A stretch of DNA of 64,000 nucleotides from Anisus vortex (lineage: Eukaryota > Mollusca > Gastropoda > Planorbidae): contig CASBPS010000031.1 in assembly GCA_949126835.1 (NCBI GenBank), positions 1-64,000 on the forward strand, given 5' to 3'. The position numbers and the translations under genes were made by a program. The notes under the pieces were generated by a model. It saw only the letters and a list, made by a program, of their open reading frames with translations, was not told where the DNA came from and did not search any database. Positions 12,013 to 28,100 of this stretch are shown here, in pieces. How positions within the stretch are numbered: the first letter of the stretch is position 1; each line of letters begins with the position of its first letter.

Positions 12013-15000
12013 TTCAAACTATAATTCCACTATAATCAAACTATATTCAAACTATATTTCGACTATATTCGAAATATATTTCAACTATATTTAACTATAT
12101 TCAAATTTTTTTTTAACTATATTTAACTATATTCAAACTATATTTCGACTATATTCAAAGTGTAAAGTATCTTAACTATATTTAACTATTTTCAAACTAT
12201 ATTAAGACTATTTTCAAACTATATGCAAACTATATTTAGACTATATTCAAACTATATTTCAACTATATGTAACTATATTCAAACTAAATTTTAACTATAT
12301 TTAACTATATTCAAACTATATTTCGACTATATTCAAACTATATTTTATCTATATTTAACTATATTCAAACTATATTTTAACTATATTTAACTATATTCAA
12401 ACTAGATTTCGACAATATTAAAACTATAAAATATTTTAACAATATTTAACTATATTCAAACTATATTTAGACTTTATTCAAACTATATTCAAACTATATT
12501 TAACTATATTTGGAGCATATGAGAAATATTTAACTATATTCAAATTATATTAAAACTTTATTTCAATTACATTTTACTATATTCAAACTATATTCAAATT
12601 ATATTCAAACTATATTTCAACTATATTTTAAGTATATATTTAAACTATATTTTAACTATATTTAACTATATTCAAACTATATTTTTTAACTATATTCAAA
12701 CTATACTTCAACTATATCTAACTATATTCAAACTATATTGCTACTATATTTAACATTATTTAAACTATATTTCAACTATATTTAACTATATTCAAACTAT
12801 ATTTCAACTATATTTAACTATTTTGAAACTATATTTAACTATATTCAAAGTATATTTCAACTATATTCAAACTATATTCAGACTATATTTCAAATATATT
12901 CAAACTAAATTTGAACTATATTCAAACTCTATTCAAACTATATTTCAAGTATATACAAATTATATTTCAACTATATTTAACTATATTCAAACTATATTTA
13001 AACTTTATTCAAACTATATTCAAAACTATACAATTATATTCAAACTATATTTCAACTATATTTAACTATATTCAAACTATATTTTTACTATATTCAAACT
13101 ATATTTCAACTATATTTAATTATATTCAAACTATATTTCGACTATATTTAACTATCTTTAACTCTATATTCAAACGATATTTCAACTATTTTCAAACTAT
13201 ATTCAAAACTATATAACTATATTCAAACTATATTCAAACTATATTTCAACTATATTTAACTATTTTGAAACTATATTTAACTATATTCAAAGTATATTTC
13301 AACTATATACAAACTATATTTCGACTATATTCAAACTATATTGTAACTATATTTAACTATTTTTGGAGCTTATGAGGAATATTTAACTATATTCAAACTA
13401 TATTCAAACTATTTTAACTATATTCAAAGTATATTTCAACTATATTCAAACAATACTCAAACTATATTTCAACTATATTTAACTATATTCAAACTATGTT
13501 TTAACTTCATTTAACTATATTAAAACTATATTACAACTATATCTAACTATATTCAAACTATATTTCAACTATATTTAACTATATTCAAACTATATTTCAA
13601 CTATATTTAACTTTTTTGAAACTATATTTAACTATATTCAAGTTATATTTTATAGATATTCAAACTATATTCAGACTATATTTCAACTATATTCAAACAA
13701 TATTTTAACAATATTTAAACTCTATTCAAACTATATTTCATGTATATACAAACTATATTGCAACTATATATATCTATTTTGAAACTATATTTAACTATAT
13801 TCAAAGTATATTTCAACTATATTCAAACTATATTTGAATTCTATTTGAACTATATTCAAACTATATTTAAACTATAATCAAACTATATTCAAACTATATT
13901 TCAAGTTTATACCAACTGTATTTCAACTATATTCATAATATACTCAAACTATATTTCAACTATATTTAACTATATTCAAACTATATTTCAACTAGATTTA
14001 ACTATATTCAAACTATATTTTGACTATATTTAACTATATTTAACTATATTCAAACTATATTTAAACTATATTAACTTTATTCTAACTATATTTTAACTAT
14101 ATTTAACTATATTCAAACTATATTTCGACTATATTTAACTATCTTTAACTCTATATTCAAACGATATTTCAACTATATTCAAACTATATTCCAAACTATA
14201 TAACTATATTCAAACTATATTCAGACTATATTCAAAACTATATAACTATATTTCAACTATATATTTAAACAATATTTCAACTATATACAAACTGTATGTC
14301 AACTATATTTAACTATATTCAAACTACATTTCGACTATATTTAACTATATTTATCTATATTCAAACTATATTTAAACTATATTAACTTTATTCTAACTAT
14401 ATTTTAACTATATTTAACTATATTCAAACTATATTTCGACTATATTTAACTATCTTTAACTCTATATTCAAACGATATTTCAACTATATTCAAACTATAT
14501 TCCAAACTATATAACTATATTCAAACTATATTCAGACTATATTTCAACTATATTCAAACAATATTTTAACAATATTCAAACTCTATTCAAACTATATTTC
14601 ATGTATATACAAACTATATTGCAACTATATATATCTATTTTAAAACTCTATTTAACTATATTCAAAGTATATTTCAACTATATTCAAACAATATTTATAC
14701 TCTATTTTAACTATATTCAAACTATATTTCAATTATAATCAAACTATATTCAAACTATATTTCAAGTTTATACCAACTGTATTTCAACTATATTCATAAT
14801 ATACTCAAACTAAATTTCAACTATATTTAACTATATTCAAACTATATTTTAACTATATTTAACTATATTCAAATTATATTTAGACTCAATTAAACTATAT
14901 TTAAACTATAATTCCACTATAATCAAACTATATTCAAACTATATTTCGACTATATTCGAAATATATTTCAACTATATTTAACTATATTCAAATTTTTTTT

Positions 15001-18000
15001 TAACTATATTTAACTATATTCAAACTATATTTCGACTATATTCAAACTGTAAATTATCTTAACTATATTTAACTATTTTCAAACTATATTAAGACTATTT
15101 TCAAACTATATTCAAACTATATTTAGACTATATTCAAACTATATTTCAACTATATGTAACTATATTCAAACTAAATTTTAACTATATTTAACTATATTCA
15201 AACTATATTTCGACTTTATTCAAACTATATTTTATCTATATTTAACTATATTCAAACTATATTTTAACTATATTTAACTATATTTAAACTAGATTTCGAC
15301 AATATTAAAATTATTAAATATTTTAACAATATTTAACTATATTCAAACTATATTTAGACTTTATTCAAACTATATTCAAACTATATTTTGACTATATTTA
15401 AACTATATTTCAACTATATTTAGCCATATTCAAACTATATTTAACTATACTCAAACTATATTTCGACCATATTCAAACTATATTTTAACTATATTTAACT
15501 AGATTTGGAGCATATGAGAAATATTTAACTATATTCAAACTATATTAAAACTTTATTTTAATTACATTTAACTATATTCAAACTATATTCAAACTATATT
15601 CAAACTATATTTCAACTATATTTTAAGTATATATTTAAACTATATTTTAACTATATTTAACTATATTCAAACTATATTTTTTAACTATATTCAAACTATA
15701 CTTCAACTATATCTAACTATATTCAAACTATATTGCTATTATATTTAACATTATTTAAACTATATTTCAACTATATTTAACTATATTCAAACTATATTTC
15801 AACTATATTTAACTATTTTGAAACTATATTTAACTATATTCAAAGTATATTTCAACTATATTCAAACTATATTCAGACTATATTTCAAATATATTCAAAC
15901 TAAATTTGAACTATATTCAAACTCTATTCAAACTATATTTCAAGTATATACAAATTATATTTCAACTATATTTAACTATATTCAAACTATATTTAAACTT
16001 TATTCAAACTATATTCAAAACTATACAATTATATTCAAACTATATTTCAACTATATTTAACTATATTCAAACTATATTTTTACTATATTCAAACTATATT
16101 TCAACTATATTTAATTATATTCAAACGATATTTCAACTATATTCAAACTATATTCAAAACTATATAACTATATTCAAACTATATTCAAACAATATTTCAA
16201 CTATATACAAACTATATTTCGACTATATTCAAACTATATTGTAACTATATTTAACTATTTTTGGAGCTTATGAGGAATATTTAACTATATTCAAACTATA
16301 TTCAAACTATTTTAACTATATTCAAAGTATATTTCAACTATATTCAAACAATACTCAAACTATATTTCAACTATATTTAACTATATTCAAACTATGTTTT
16401 AACTTCATTTAACTATATTAAAACTATATTACAACTATATCTAACTATATTCAAACTATATTTCAACTATATTTAACTATATTCAAACTATATTTCAACT
16501 ATATTTAACTTTTTTGAAACTATATTTAACTATATTCAAGTTATATTTTATAGATATTCAAACTATATTCAGACTATATTTCAACTATATTCAAACAATA
16601 TTTTAACAATATTCAAACTCTATTCAAACTATATTTCATGTATATACAAACTATATTGCAACTATATATATCTATTTTGAAACTATATTTAACTATATTC
16701 AAAGTATATTTCAACTATATTCAAACTATATTTGAACTCTATTTGAACTATATTCAAACTCTATTTAAACTATAATCAAACTATATTCAAACTATATTTC
16801 AAGTTTATACCAACTGTATTTCAACTATATTCATAATATACTCAAACTAAATTTCAACTATATTTAACTATATTCAAACTATATTTTAACTATATTTAAC
16901 TTTATTCAAACTATATTTTGACTAAATTAAACTATATTCAAACTACATTTCAACTATAATCAAACTATATTTAAACTATATTTCAAAGTTATACCAACTG
17001 TATTTCAACTATATTCATAATATACTCAAACTATATTTCAACTAGATTTAACTATATTTAAACTATTTTTCGACTATATTTAACTTTATTTAACTATATT
17101 CAAACCATATTTCAACTATATTCAAACTATATTCAAAACTATATAACTATATTCAAACTATATTCAAACAATATTTCAACTATATAAAACTATATGTCAA
17201 CTATATTTAACTATATTCAAACTATATTTCAACTATATTAACTTTTTTCTAACTACATTTTAACTATATTTAACTATATTCAAACTATATTTCGACTATA
17301 TTTAACTATATTTAACTATATTCAAACTATATTTCAACTATATTAACTTTTTTCTAACTATATTTTAACTATATTTAACTATATTCAAACTATATTTCGA
17401 CTATATTCAAACTATATTTAAAAGTATACAACTATATTCAAACTATATTCAAACAATTTTTCAACTATATACAAACTATATTTCAACTATATTTAACTAT
17501 ATTCAAACTATATTTCAACTAGATTTAACTATATTCAAACTATATTTTGACTATATTTAACTATATTTAACTATATTCAAACTATATTTCAACTATATTC
17601 AAACTATATTCAAAACTATATAACTATATTTAAACTATATATTTAAACAATATTTCAACTATATACAAACTGTATGTCAACTATATTTAACTATATTCAA
17701 ACTACATTTCGACTATATTTAACTATATTTATCTATATTCAAACTATATTTAAACTATATTAACTTTATTCTAACTATATTTTAACTATATTTAACTATA
17801 TTCAAATTATATTTCGACTATATTTAACTATCTTTAACTCTATATTCAAACGATATTTCAACTATATTCAAACTATATTCCAAACTATATAACTATATTC
17901 AAACTATATTCAGACTATATTTCAACTATATTCAAACAATATTTTAACAATATTCAAACTCTATTCAAACTATATTTCATGTATATACAAACTATATTGC

Positions 18001-18275
18001 AACTATATATATCTATTTTAAAACTCTATTTAACTATATTCAAAGTATATTTCAACTATATTCAAACAATATTTAGACTCTATTTTAACTATATTCAAAC
18101 TATATTTCAATTATAATCAAACTATATTCAAACTATATTTCAAGTTTATACCAACTGTATTTTAACTATATTCATAATATACTCAAACTAAATTTCAACT
18201 ATATTTAACTATATTCAAACTATATTTTAACTATATTTAACTATATTCAAACTATATTTCGACTCAATTAAACTA
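12013..18275 (+). repeat. AT-rich minisatellite, left arm, segment 2
   Basis: Continues the 10-11-bp-unit satellite between the two LINE copies, in the same orientation as segment 1. It contains an empty version of the LINE insertion site near 14882 and GGAGC islands at 12512, 13365, 15507 and 16263. No gene seen. Confidence 0.97.
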
Positions 18276-18276
18276 C

Positions 18277-19041
18277 AAGACAGGAAAAGATAGTGAACTC
18301 CTACAAAAAGACCTAGATGAACTACAAAAATGGGAATCAAACTGGAGTATGTCTTTTCACCCAGAAAAATGCCAACTAATAAGGGTATCCAAGAAAAAGA
18401 AACAAATAATAACAAACTACTTCATTCATGGTAAAGAACTAACTCAAACTAACAATGCTAAGTATCTAGGAGTAATAATAAATGATAAGTTATCTTGGAA
18501 CCCTCATATTGATGAAGTAATAAAAAAATCAAACAAAACTTTAGGATTCATAAAAAGGAACTTTTACAAATGTAATAAGAACATAAAACTAAAATGCTAT
18601 CTCACATTAGTTAGGCCTATACTAGAATATGCAGCATCTGTATGGGACCCATCAACTAAAGAAAAGATTAAAAAATTAGAACAAATTCAAAAAAGAGCTG
18701 CAAGGTTCATAACTAGCGAATATTCCCAATTAATAAGAGTAACACCATTAGTCAAATCATTAAACCTAGAAACACTAGAAGACAGAAGGGCAAAGAGTAA
18801 AGTAGTAATAATACATAAGGCATTAAACTCTAATTTAGAAATACAACACAATAACAACCTGTTGCAAATCTCAGATAAACATAAAGATAGAAACACTTTC
18901 CTTGTCCCTTATGCGAGAACAAATGCATATAAGTACTCTTTCTTCCCGAGTGGCATTCGGGCATGGAATGGGTTGCCTGAACAAACCAGGAAAACCAGTA
19001 ACTTGACATCATTTAAAACATTAATAAAAATGCAAGACTAG
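18277..19041 (+). pseudogene. LINE reverse transcriptase C-terminal fragment, copy 2
   Basis: Same truncated reading frame as at 11167, open to the TAG at 19039-19041. It differs at three residues (QIITNYF, EKIKK, FITSEY here; QIIANYF, ENIKK, FISSEY in copy 1). All three differences are nonsynonymous, as expected without selection though the number is tiny. Not a functional gene. Confidence 0.9.
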
Positions 19042-19064
19042 ACTCGGACCACGGATGAGCGTAG

Positions 19065-19096
19065 GACGCAATAATCTTCTTTATAGAAGGAGCGTC
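19065..19096 (+). other. LINE 3' UTR stem-loop, copy 2
   Basis: Identical to the stem-loop at 11955-11986, followed by the same AAGAT-type tail. Confidence 0.6.
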
Positions 19097-19122
19097 TGTA
19101 ATGTATAAGATAAGATAAGATA

Positions 19123-22100
19123 TTCAAACTATAATTCCACTATAATCAAACTATATTCAAACTATATTTCGACTATATTCGAAATATATTTCAACTATAT
19201 TTAACTATATTCAAATTTTTTTAAAACTATATTTAACTATATTCAAACTATATTTCGACTATATTCAAAGTGTAAAGTATCTTAACTATATTTAACTATT
19301 TTCAAACTATATTAAGACTATTTTCAAACTATATGCAAACTATATTTAGACTATATTCAAACTATATTTCAACTATATGTAACTATATTCAAACTAAATT
19401 TTAACTATATTTAACTATATTCAAACTATATTTCGACTATATTCAAACTATATTTTATCTATATTTAACTATATTCAAACTATATTTTAACTATATTTAA
19501 CTATATTCAAACTAGATTTCGACAATATTAAAACTATAAAATATTTTAACAATATTTAACTATATTCAAACTATATTTAGACTTTATTCAAACTATATTC
19601 AAACTATATTTAACTATATTTAGAGCATATGAGAAATATTTAACTATATTCAAACTATATTAAAACTTTATTTCAATTACATTTAACTATATTCAAACTA
19701 TATTCAAATTATATTCAAACTATATTTCAACTATATTTTAAGTATATATTTAAACTATATTTTAACTATATTTAACTATATTCAAACTATATTTTTTAAC
19801 TATATTCAAACTATACTTCAACTATATCTAACTATATTCAAACTATATTGCTACTATATTTAACATTATTTAAACTATATTTCAACTATATTTAACTATA
19901 TTCAAACTATATTTCAACTATATTTAACTATTTTGAAACTATATTTAACTATATTCAAAGTATATTTCAACTATATTCAAACTATATTCAGACTATATTT
20001 CAAATATATTCAAACTAAATTTGAACTATATTCAAACTCTATTCAAACTATATTTCAAGTATATACAAATTATATTTCAACTATATTTAACTATATTCAA
20101 ACTATATTTAAACTTTATTCAAACTATATTCAAAACTATACAATTATATTCAAACTATATTTCAACTATATTTAACTATATTAAAACTATATTTTTACTA
20201 TATTCAAACTATATTTCAACTATATTTAATTATATTCAAACTATATTTCGACTATATTTAACTATCTTTAACTCTATATTCAAACAATATTTCAACTATT
20301 TTCAAACTATATTCAAAACTATATAACTATATTCAAACTATATTCAAACTATATTTCAACTATATTTAACTATTTTGAAACTATATTTAACTATATTCAA
20401 AGTATATTTCAACTATATACAAACTATATTTCGACTATATTCAAACTATATTGTAACTATATTTAACTATTTTTGGAGCTTATGAGGAATATTTAACTTT
20501 ATTCAAACTATATTCAAACTATTTTAACTATATTCAAAGTATATTTCAACTATATTCAAACAATACTCAAACTATATTTCAACTATATTTAACTATATTC
20601 AAACTATGTTTTAACTTCATTTAACTATATTAAAACTATATTACAACTATATCTAACTATATTCAAACTATATTTCAACTATATTTAACTATATTCAAAC
20701 TATATTTCAACTATATTTAACTTTTTTGAAACTATATTTAACTATATTCAAGTTATATTTTATAGATATTCAAACTATATTCAGACTATATTTCAACTAT
20801 ATTCAAACAATATTTTAACAATATTTAAACTCTATTCAAACTATATTTCATGTATATACAAACTATATTGCAACTATATATATCTATTTTGAAACTATAT
20901 TTAACTATATTCAAAGTATATTTCAACTATATTCAAACTATATTTGAACTCTATTTGAACTATATTCAAACTATATTTAAACTATAATCAAACTATATTC
21001 AAACTATATTTCAAGTTTATACCAACTGTATTTCAACTATATTCATAATATACTCAAACTATATTTCAACTATATTTAACTATATTCAAACTATATTTCA
21101 ACTAGATTTAACTATATTCAAACTATATTTTGACTATATTTAACTATATTTAACTATATTCAAACTATATTTAAACTATATTAACTTTATTCTAACTATA
21201 TTTTAACTATATTTAACTATATTCAAACTATATTTCGACTATATTTAACGATCTTTAACTCTATATTCAAACGATATTTCAACTATATTCAAACTATATT
21301 CCAAACTATATAACTATCTTCAAACTATATTCAGACTATATTCAAAACTATATAACTATATTTCAACTATATATTTAAACAATATTTCAACTATATACAA
21401 ACTGTATGTCAACTATATTTAACTATATTCAAACTACATTTCGACTATATTTAACTATATTTATCTATATTCAAACTATATTTAAACTATATTAACTTTA
21501 TTCTAACTATATTTTAACTATATTTAACTATATTCAAACTATATTTCGACTATATTTAACTATCTTTAACTCTATATTCAAACGATATTTCAACTATATT
21601 CAAACTATATTCCAAACTATATAACTATATTCAAACTATATTCAGACTATATTTCAACTATATTCAAACAATATTTTAACAATATTCAAACTCTATTCAA
21701 ACTATATTTCATGTATTTACAAACTATATTGCAACTATATATATCTATTTTAAAACTCTATTTAACTATATTCAAAGTATATTTCAACTATATTCAAACA
21801 ATATTTATACTCTATTTTAACTATATTCAAACTATATTTCAATTATAATCAAACTATATTCAAACTATATTTCAAGTTTATACCAACTGTATTTCAACTA
21901 TATTCATAATATACTCAAACTAAATTTCAACTATATTTAACTATATTCAAACTATATTTTAACTATATTTAACTATATTCAAACTATATTTCGACTCAAT
22001 TAAACTATATTTTAACTATAATTCCACTATAATCAAACTATATTCAAACTATATTTCGACTATATTCGAAATATATTTCAACTATATTTAACTATATTCA

Positions 22101-25100
22101 AATTTTTTTTAAACTATATTTAACTATATTCAAACTATATTTCGACTATATTCAAACTGTAAATTATCTTAACTATATTTAACTATTTTCAAACTATATT
22201 AAGACTATTTTCAAACTATATTCAAACTATATTTAGACTATATTCAAACTATATTTCAACTATATGTAACTATATTCAAACTAAATTTTAACTATATTTA
22301 ACTATATTCAAACTATATTTCGACTTTATTCAAACTATATTTTATCTATATTTAACTATATTCAAACTATATTTTAACTATATTTAACTATATTTAAACT
22401 AGATTTCGACAATATTAAAACTATAAAATATTTTAACAATATTTAACTATATTCAAACTATATTTAGACTTTATTCAAACTATATTCAAACTATATTTTG
22501 ACTATATTTAAACTATATTTCAACTATATTTAGCCATATTCAAACTATATTTAACTATACTCAAACTATATTTCGACCATATTCAAACTATATTTTAACT
22601 ATATTTAACTAGATTTGGAGCATATGAGAAATATTTAACTATATTCAAACTATATTAAAACTTTATTTTAATTACATTTAACTATATTCAAACTATATTC
22701 AAACTATATTCAAACTATATTTCAACTATATTTTAAGTATATATTTAAACTATATTTTAACTATATTTAACTATATTCAAACTATATTTTTTAACTATAT
22801 TCAAACTATACTTCAACTATATCTAACTATATTCAAACTATATTGCTACTATATTTAACATTATTTAAACTATATTTCAACTATATTTAACTATATTCAA
22901 ACTATATTTCAACTATATTTAACTATTTTGAAACTATATTTAACTATATTCAAAGTATATTTCAACTATATTCAAACTATATTAAGACTATATTTCAAAT
23001 ATATTCAAACTAAATTTGAACTATATTCAAACTCTATTCAAACTATATTTCAAGTATATACAAATTATATTTCAACTATATTTAACTATATTCAAACTAT
23101 ATTTAAACTTTATTCAAACTATATTCAAAACTATACAATTATATTCAAACTATATTTCAACTATATTTAACTATATTCAAACTATATTTTTACCATATTC
23201 AAACTATATTTCAACTATATTTAATTATATTCAAACTATATTTCGACTATATTTAACTATCTTTAACTCTATATTCAAACGATATTTCAACTATATTCAA
23301 ACTATATTCAAAACTATATAACTATATTCAAACTATATTCAAACAATATTTCAACTATATACAAACTATATTTCGACTATATTCAAACTATATTGTAACT
23401 ATATTTAACTATTTTTGGAGCTTATGAGGAATATTTAACTATAATCAAACTATATTCAAACTATTTTAACTATATTCAAAGTATATTTCAACTATATTCA
23501 AACAATACTCAAACTATATTTCAACTATATTTAACTATATTCAAACTATGTTTTAACTTCATTTAACTATATTAAAACTATATTACAACTATATCTAACT
23601 ATATTCAAACTATATTTCAACTATATTTAACTATATTCAAACTATATTTCAACTATATTTAACTTTTTTGAAACTATATTTAACTATATTCAAGTTATAT
23701 TTTATAGATATTCAAACTATATTCAGACTATATTTCAACTATATTCAAACAATATTTTAACAATATTCAAACTCTATTCAAACTATATTTCATGTATATA
23801 CAAACTATATTGCAACTATATATATCTATTTTGAAACTATATTTAACTATATTCAAAGTATATTTCAACTATATTCAAACTATATTTGAACTCTATTTGA
23901 ACTATATTCAAACTCTATTTAAACTATAATCAAACTATATTCAAACTATATTTCAAGTTTATACCAACTGTATTTCAACTATATTCATAATATACTCAAA
24001 CTAAATTTCAACTATATTTAACTATATTCAAACTATATTTTAACTATATTTAACTTTATTCAAACTATATTTTGACTAAATTAAACTATATTCAAACTAC
24101 ATTTCAACTATAATCAAACTATATTTAAACTATATTTCAAAGTTATACCAACTGTATTTCAACTATATTCATAATATACTCAAACTATATTTCAACTAGA
24201 TTTAACTATATTTAAACTATTTTTTGACTATATTTAACTTTATTTAACTATATTCAAACCATATTTCAACTATATTCAAACTATATTCAAAACTATATAA
24301 CTATATTCAAACTATATTCAAACAATATTTCAACTATATAAAACTATATGTCAACTATATTTAACTATATTCAAACTATATTTCAACTATATTAACTTTT
24401 TTCTAACTACATTTTAACTATATTTAACTATATTCAAACTATATTTCGACTATATTTAACTATATTTAACTATATTCAAACTATATTTCAACTATATTAA
24501 CTTTTTTCTAACTATATTTTAACTATATTTAACTATATTCAAACTATATTTCGACTATATTCAAACTATATTTAAAAGTATACAACTATATTCAAACTAT
24601 ATTCAAACAATTTTTCAACTATATACAAACTATATTTCAACTATATTTAACTATATTCAAACTATATTTCAACTAGATTTAACTATATTCAAACTATATT
24701 TTGACTATATTTAACTATATTTAACTATATTCAAACTATATTTCAACTATATTCAAACTATATTCAAAACTATATAACTATATTTAAACTATATATTTAA
24801 ACAATATTTCAACTATATACAAACTGTATGTCAACTATATTTAACTATATTCAAACTACATTTCGACTATATTTAACTATATTTATCTATATTCAAACTA
24901 TATTTAAACTATATTAACTTTATTCTAACTATATTTTAACTATATTTAACTATATTCAAACTATATTTCGACTATATTTAACTATCTTTAACTCTATATT
25001 CAAACGATATTTCAACTATATTCAAACTATATTCCAAACTATATAACTATATTCAAACTATATTCAGACTATATTTCAACTATATTCAAACAATATTTTA

Positions 25101-28100
25101 ACAATATTCAAACTCTATTCAAACTATATTTCATGTATATACAAACTATATTGCAACTATATATATCTATTTTAAAACTCTATTTAACTATATTCAAAGT
25201 ATATTTCAACTATATTCAAACAATATTTAGACTCTATTTTAACTATATTCAAACTATATTTCAATTATAATCAAACTATATTCAAACTATATTTCAAGTT
25301 TATACCAACTGTATTTCAACTATATTCATAATATACTCAAACTAAATTTCAACTATATTTAACTATATTCAAACTATATGTTAACTATATTTAACTATAT
25401 TCAAACTATATTTCGACTCAATTAAACTATATTCAAACTATAATTCCACTATAATCAAACTATATTAAAACTATATTTCAAGTTTATACCAACTGTATTT
25501 CAACTATGTTCATAATATACTCAAACTATATTTCAACTAGATTTAACTATATTCAAACTATATTTCGACTATATTTAACTTTATTTAACTATATTCAAAC
25601 TATATTTCAACTATATTCAAACTATATTCAAAACTATATAACTTTATTCAAACTATATTCAAACTATATTTCAACTATATAAAACTATATGTCAACTATA
25701 TTTAACTATATTCAAACTATATTTCGACTATATTTAACTATATTTAACTATATTTCAACTATATTTCAACTATATTAACTTTTTTCTAACTATATTTTAA
25801 CTATATTTAACTATATTCAAACTATATTTCGACTACATTTAACTATATTTAACTATATTCAAACTATTTTTCAACTATATTAACTTTATTCTAACTTTAT
25901 TTTAACTATATTTAACTATATTCAAACTATATTTCGACTATATTCGAAATATATTTCAACTAAATTTATTTATATTCAAACAATTTTTTAATTTTTTTAA
26001 ACTATATTCAAACTATATTTCGACTATATTCAAACTGTAAATTATCTTAACTATATTTAACTTTTTTCAAACTATATTTAGACTATTTTCGAACTATATT
26101 CAAACTATATTTAGACTATATTCAAACTATATTTCAACCATATGTAACTATATTCAAACTAAATTTTAACTATATTTAACTATATTCAAAATATATTTCG
26201 ACTATATTCAAACTATATTTCATCTATATTTAACTATTTTTAAACTATATTTTAACTATTTTTAACTATATTCAAACTAGATTTCGACAATATTAAAATT
26301 ATAAAATATTTTAACAATATTTAACTATATTCAAACTATATTAGACTTTATTCAAACTATATTCAAACTATATTTAACTATACTCAAACTATATTTCGAC
26401 CATATTCAAACTATATTTTAACTATATTTAACTATATTTGGAGCATATGAGAAATATTTAACTATATTCAAACTATATTAAAACTTTATTTCAATTACAT
26501 TTAACTATCTTCAAACTATATTCAAACTATTATTCAACTATATTTTAAGTATATTCAAACTATATTTTAACTATATTTAACTAAATTCAAACTATATTTT
26601 TTAACTATATTCAAACTATACTTCAACTATATCTAACTATATTCAAACTATATTGCTACTATATTTAACATTATTTAAACTATATTTCAACTATATTTAA
26701 CTATATTCAAACTATATTTCAACTATATTTAACTATTTTGAAACTATATTTGACTATATTCAAAGTATATTTCAACTATATTCAAACTATATTCAGACTA
26801 TATTTCAAATATATTCAAACTAAATTTGAACTATATTCAAACTCTATTCAAACTATATTTCAAGTATATACAAATTATATTTCAACTATATTTAACTATA
26901 TTCAAACTATATTTAAACTATATTCAAACTATATTCAAAACTATACAATTATATTCAAACTATATTTCAACTATATTTAACTATATTCAAAATATATTTT
27001 TACTATATTCAAACTATATTTCAACTATATTTAACTATATTCAAACTATATTTCGACTATATTTAACTATCTTTAACTCTATATTCAAACGATATTTCAA
27101 CTATATTCAAACTATATTCAAAACTATATAACTATATTCAAACTATATTCAAACAATATTTCAACTATATACAAACTATATTTCAACTATCTTTAACTAT
27201 ACTCAAACTATATTTCGACTATATTCAAACTATACTGTAACTATATTTAACTATTTTTGGAGCTTATGAGGAATATTTAACTATATTCAAACTATATTCA
27301 AACTATTTTAACTATATTCAAACTATATTTCAACTATATTTAACTATATTCAAACTATATTTCGACTATATTTAACTATCTTTAACTCTATATTCAAACG
27401 ATATTTCAACTATATTCAAACTATATTCAAAACTATATAACTATATTCAAACTATATTCAAACAATATTTCAACTATATACAAACTATATTTCAACTATC
27501 TTTAACTATACTCAAACTATATTTCGACTATATTCAAACTATACTGTAACTATATTTAACTATTTTTGGAGCTTATGAGAAATATTTAACTATATTCAAA
27601 CTATATTCAAACTATTTTAACTATATTCAAAGTATATTTCAACTATATATTCAAACAATACTCAAACTGAATTTCAACTATATTTAACTATATTCAAACT
27701 ATGTTTTAACTTCATTTAACTATATTAAAACTATATTAGAACTATATCTAACTATATTCAAACTATATTTCAACTATATTTAACTATATTAAAACTATAT
27801 TTCAACTATATTTAACTTTTTTGAAACTATATTTATCTATATTCAAATTATATTTTATAGATATTCAAACTATATTCAGACTATATTTCAACTATATTCA
27901 AACAATATTTTAACAATATTCAAACTCTATTCAAACTATATTTCATGTATATACAAACTATATTGCAACTATATATATCTATTTTGAAACTATATTTAAC
28001 TATATTCAAAGTATATTTCAACTATATTCAAATTATATTTAGACTCTCTTTTAACTATATTCAAACAATATTTCAACTATAATCACACTATATTCAAACT

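Larger units (their letters stand above)
9153..16262 (+). repeat. 7,110-bp higher-order repeat, unit 1 (with LINE)
   Basis: Landmarks at 9153, 12512, 13365 and 15507, and the LINE at 11166, all recur exactly 7,110 bp downstream (16263, 19622, 20475, 22617, 18276). The unit consists of two related subunits of about 4.1 kb (containing the LINE) and 3.0 kb. Identity to unit 2 is very high, so this is a recent tandem duplication. The repeat start is chosen at a GGAGC island for convenience. Confidence 0.88.
18276..19122 (+). mobile_element. 5'-truncated LINE fragment, copy 2
   Basis: Same fragment as 11166-12012 with identical junctions, 7,110 bp downstream. It reached this place by duplication of the satellite unit, not by a second retrotransposition. 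I find only three base differences between the two copies. Confidence 0.9.
16263..23372 (+). repeat. 7,110-bp higher-order repeat, unit 2 (with LINE)
   Basis: Second copy of 9153-16262. A third, LINE-free relative begins near 23417, where the offset becomes about 7,154 bp and then breaks down. One island has changed (GGAGCATATGAG to AGAGCATATGAG at 19621). Confidence 0.88.

Noticed and set aside
8752..27131. Repeated 80-112-codon open frames reading NYIQTIFKLY-type protein
   Set aside because: They are translations of the 10-11-bp satellite (three 11-bp units give 11 codons). They recur only because the satellite units recur, and they show no start context or codon bias of their own.
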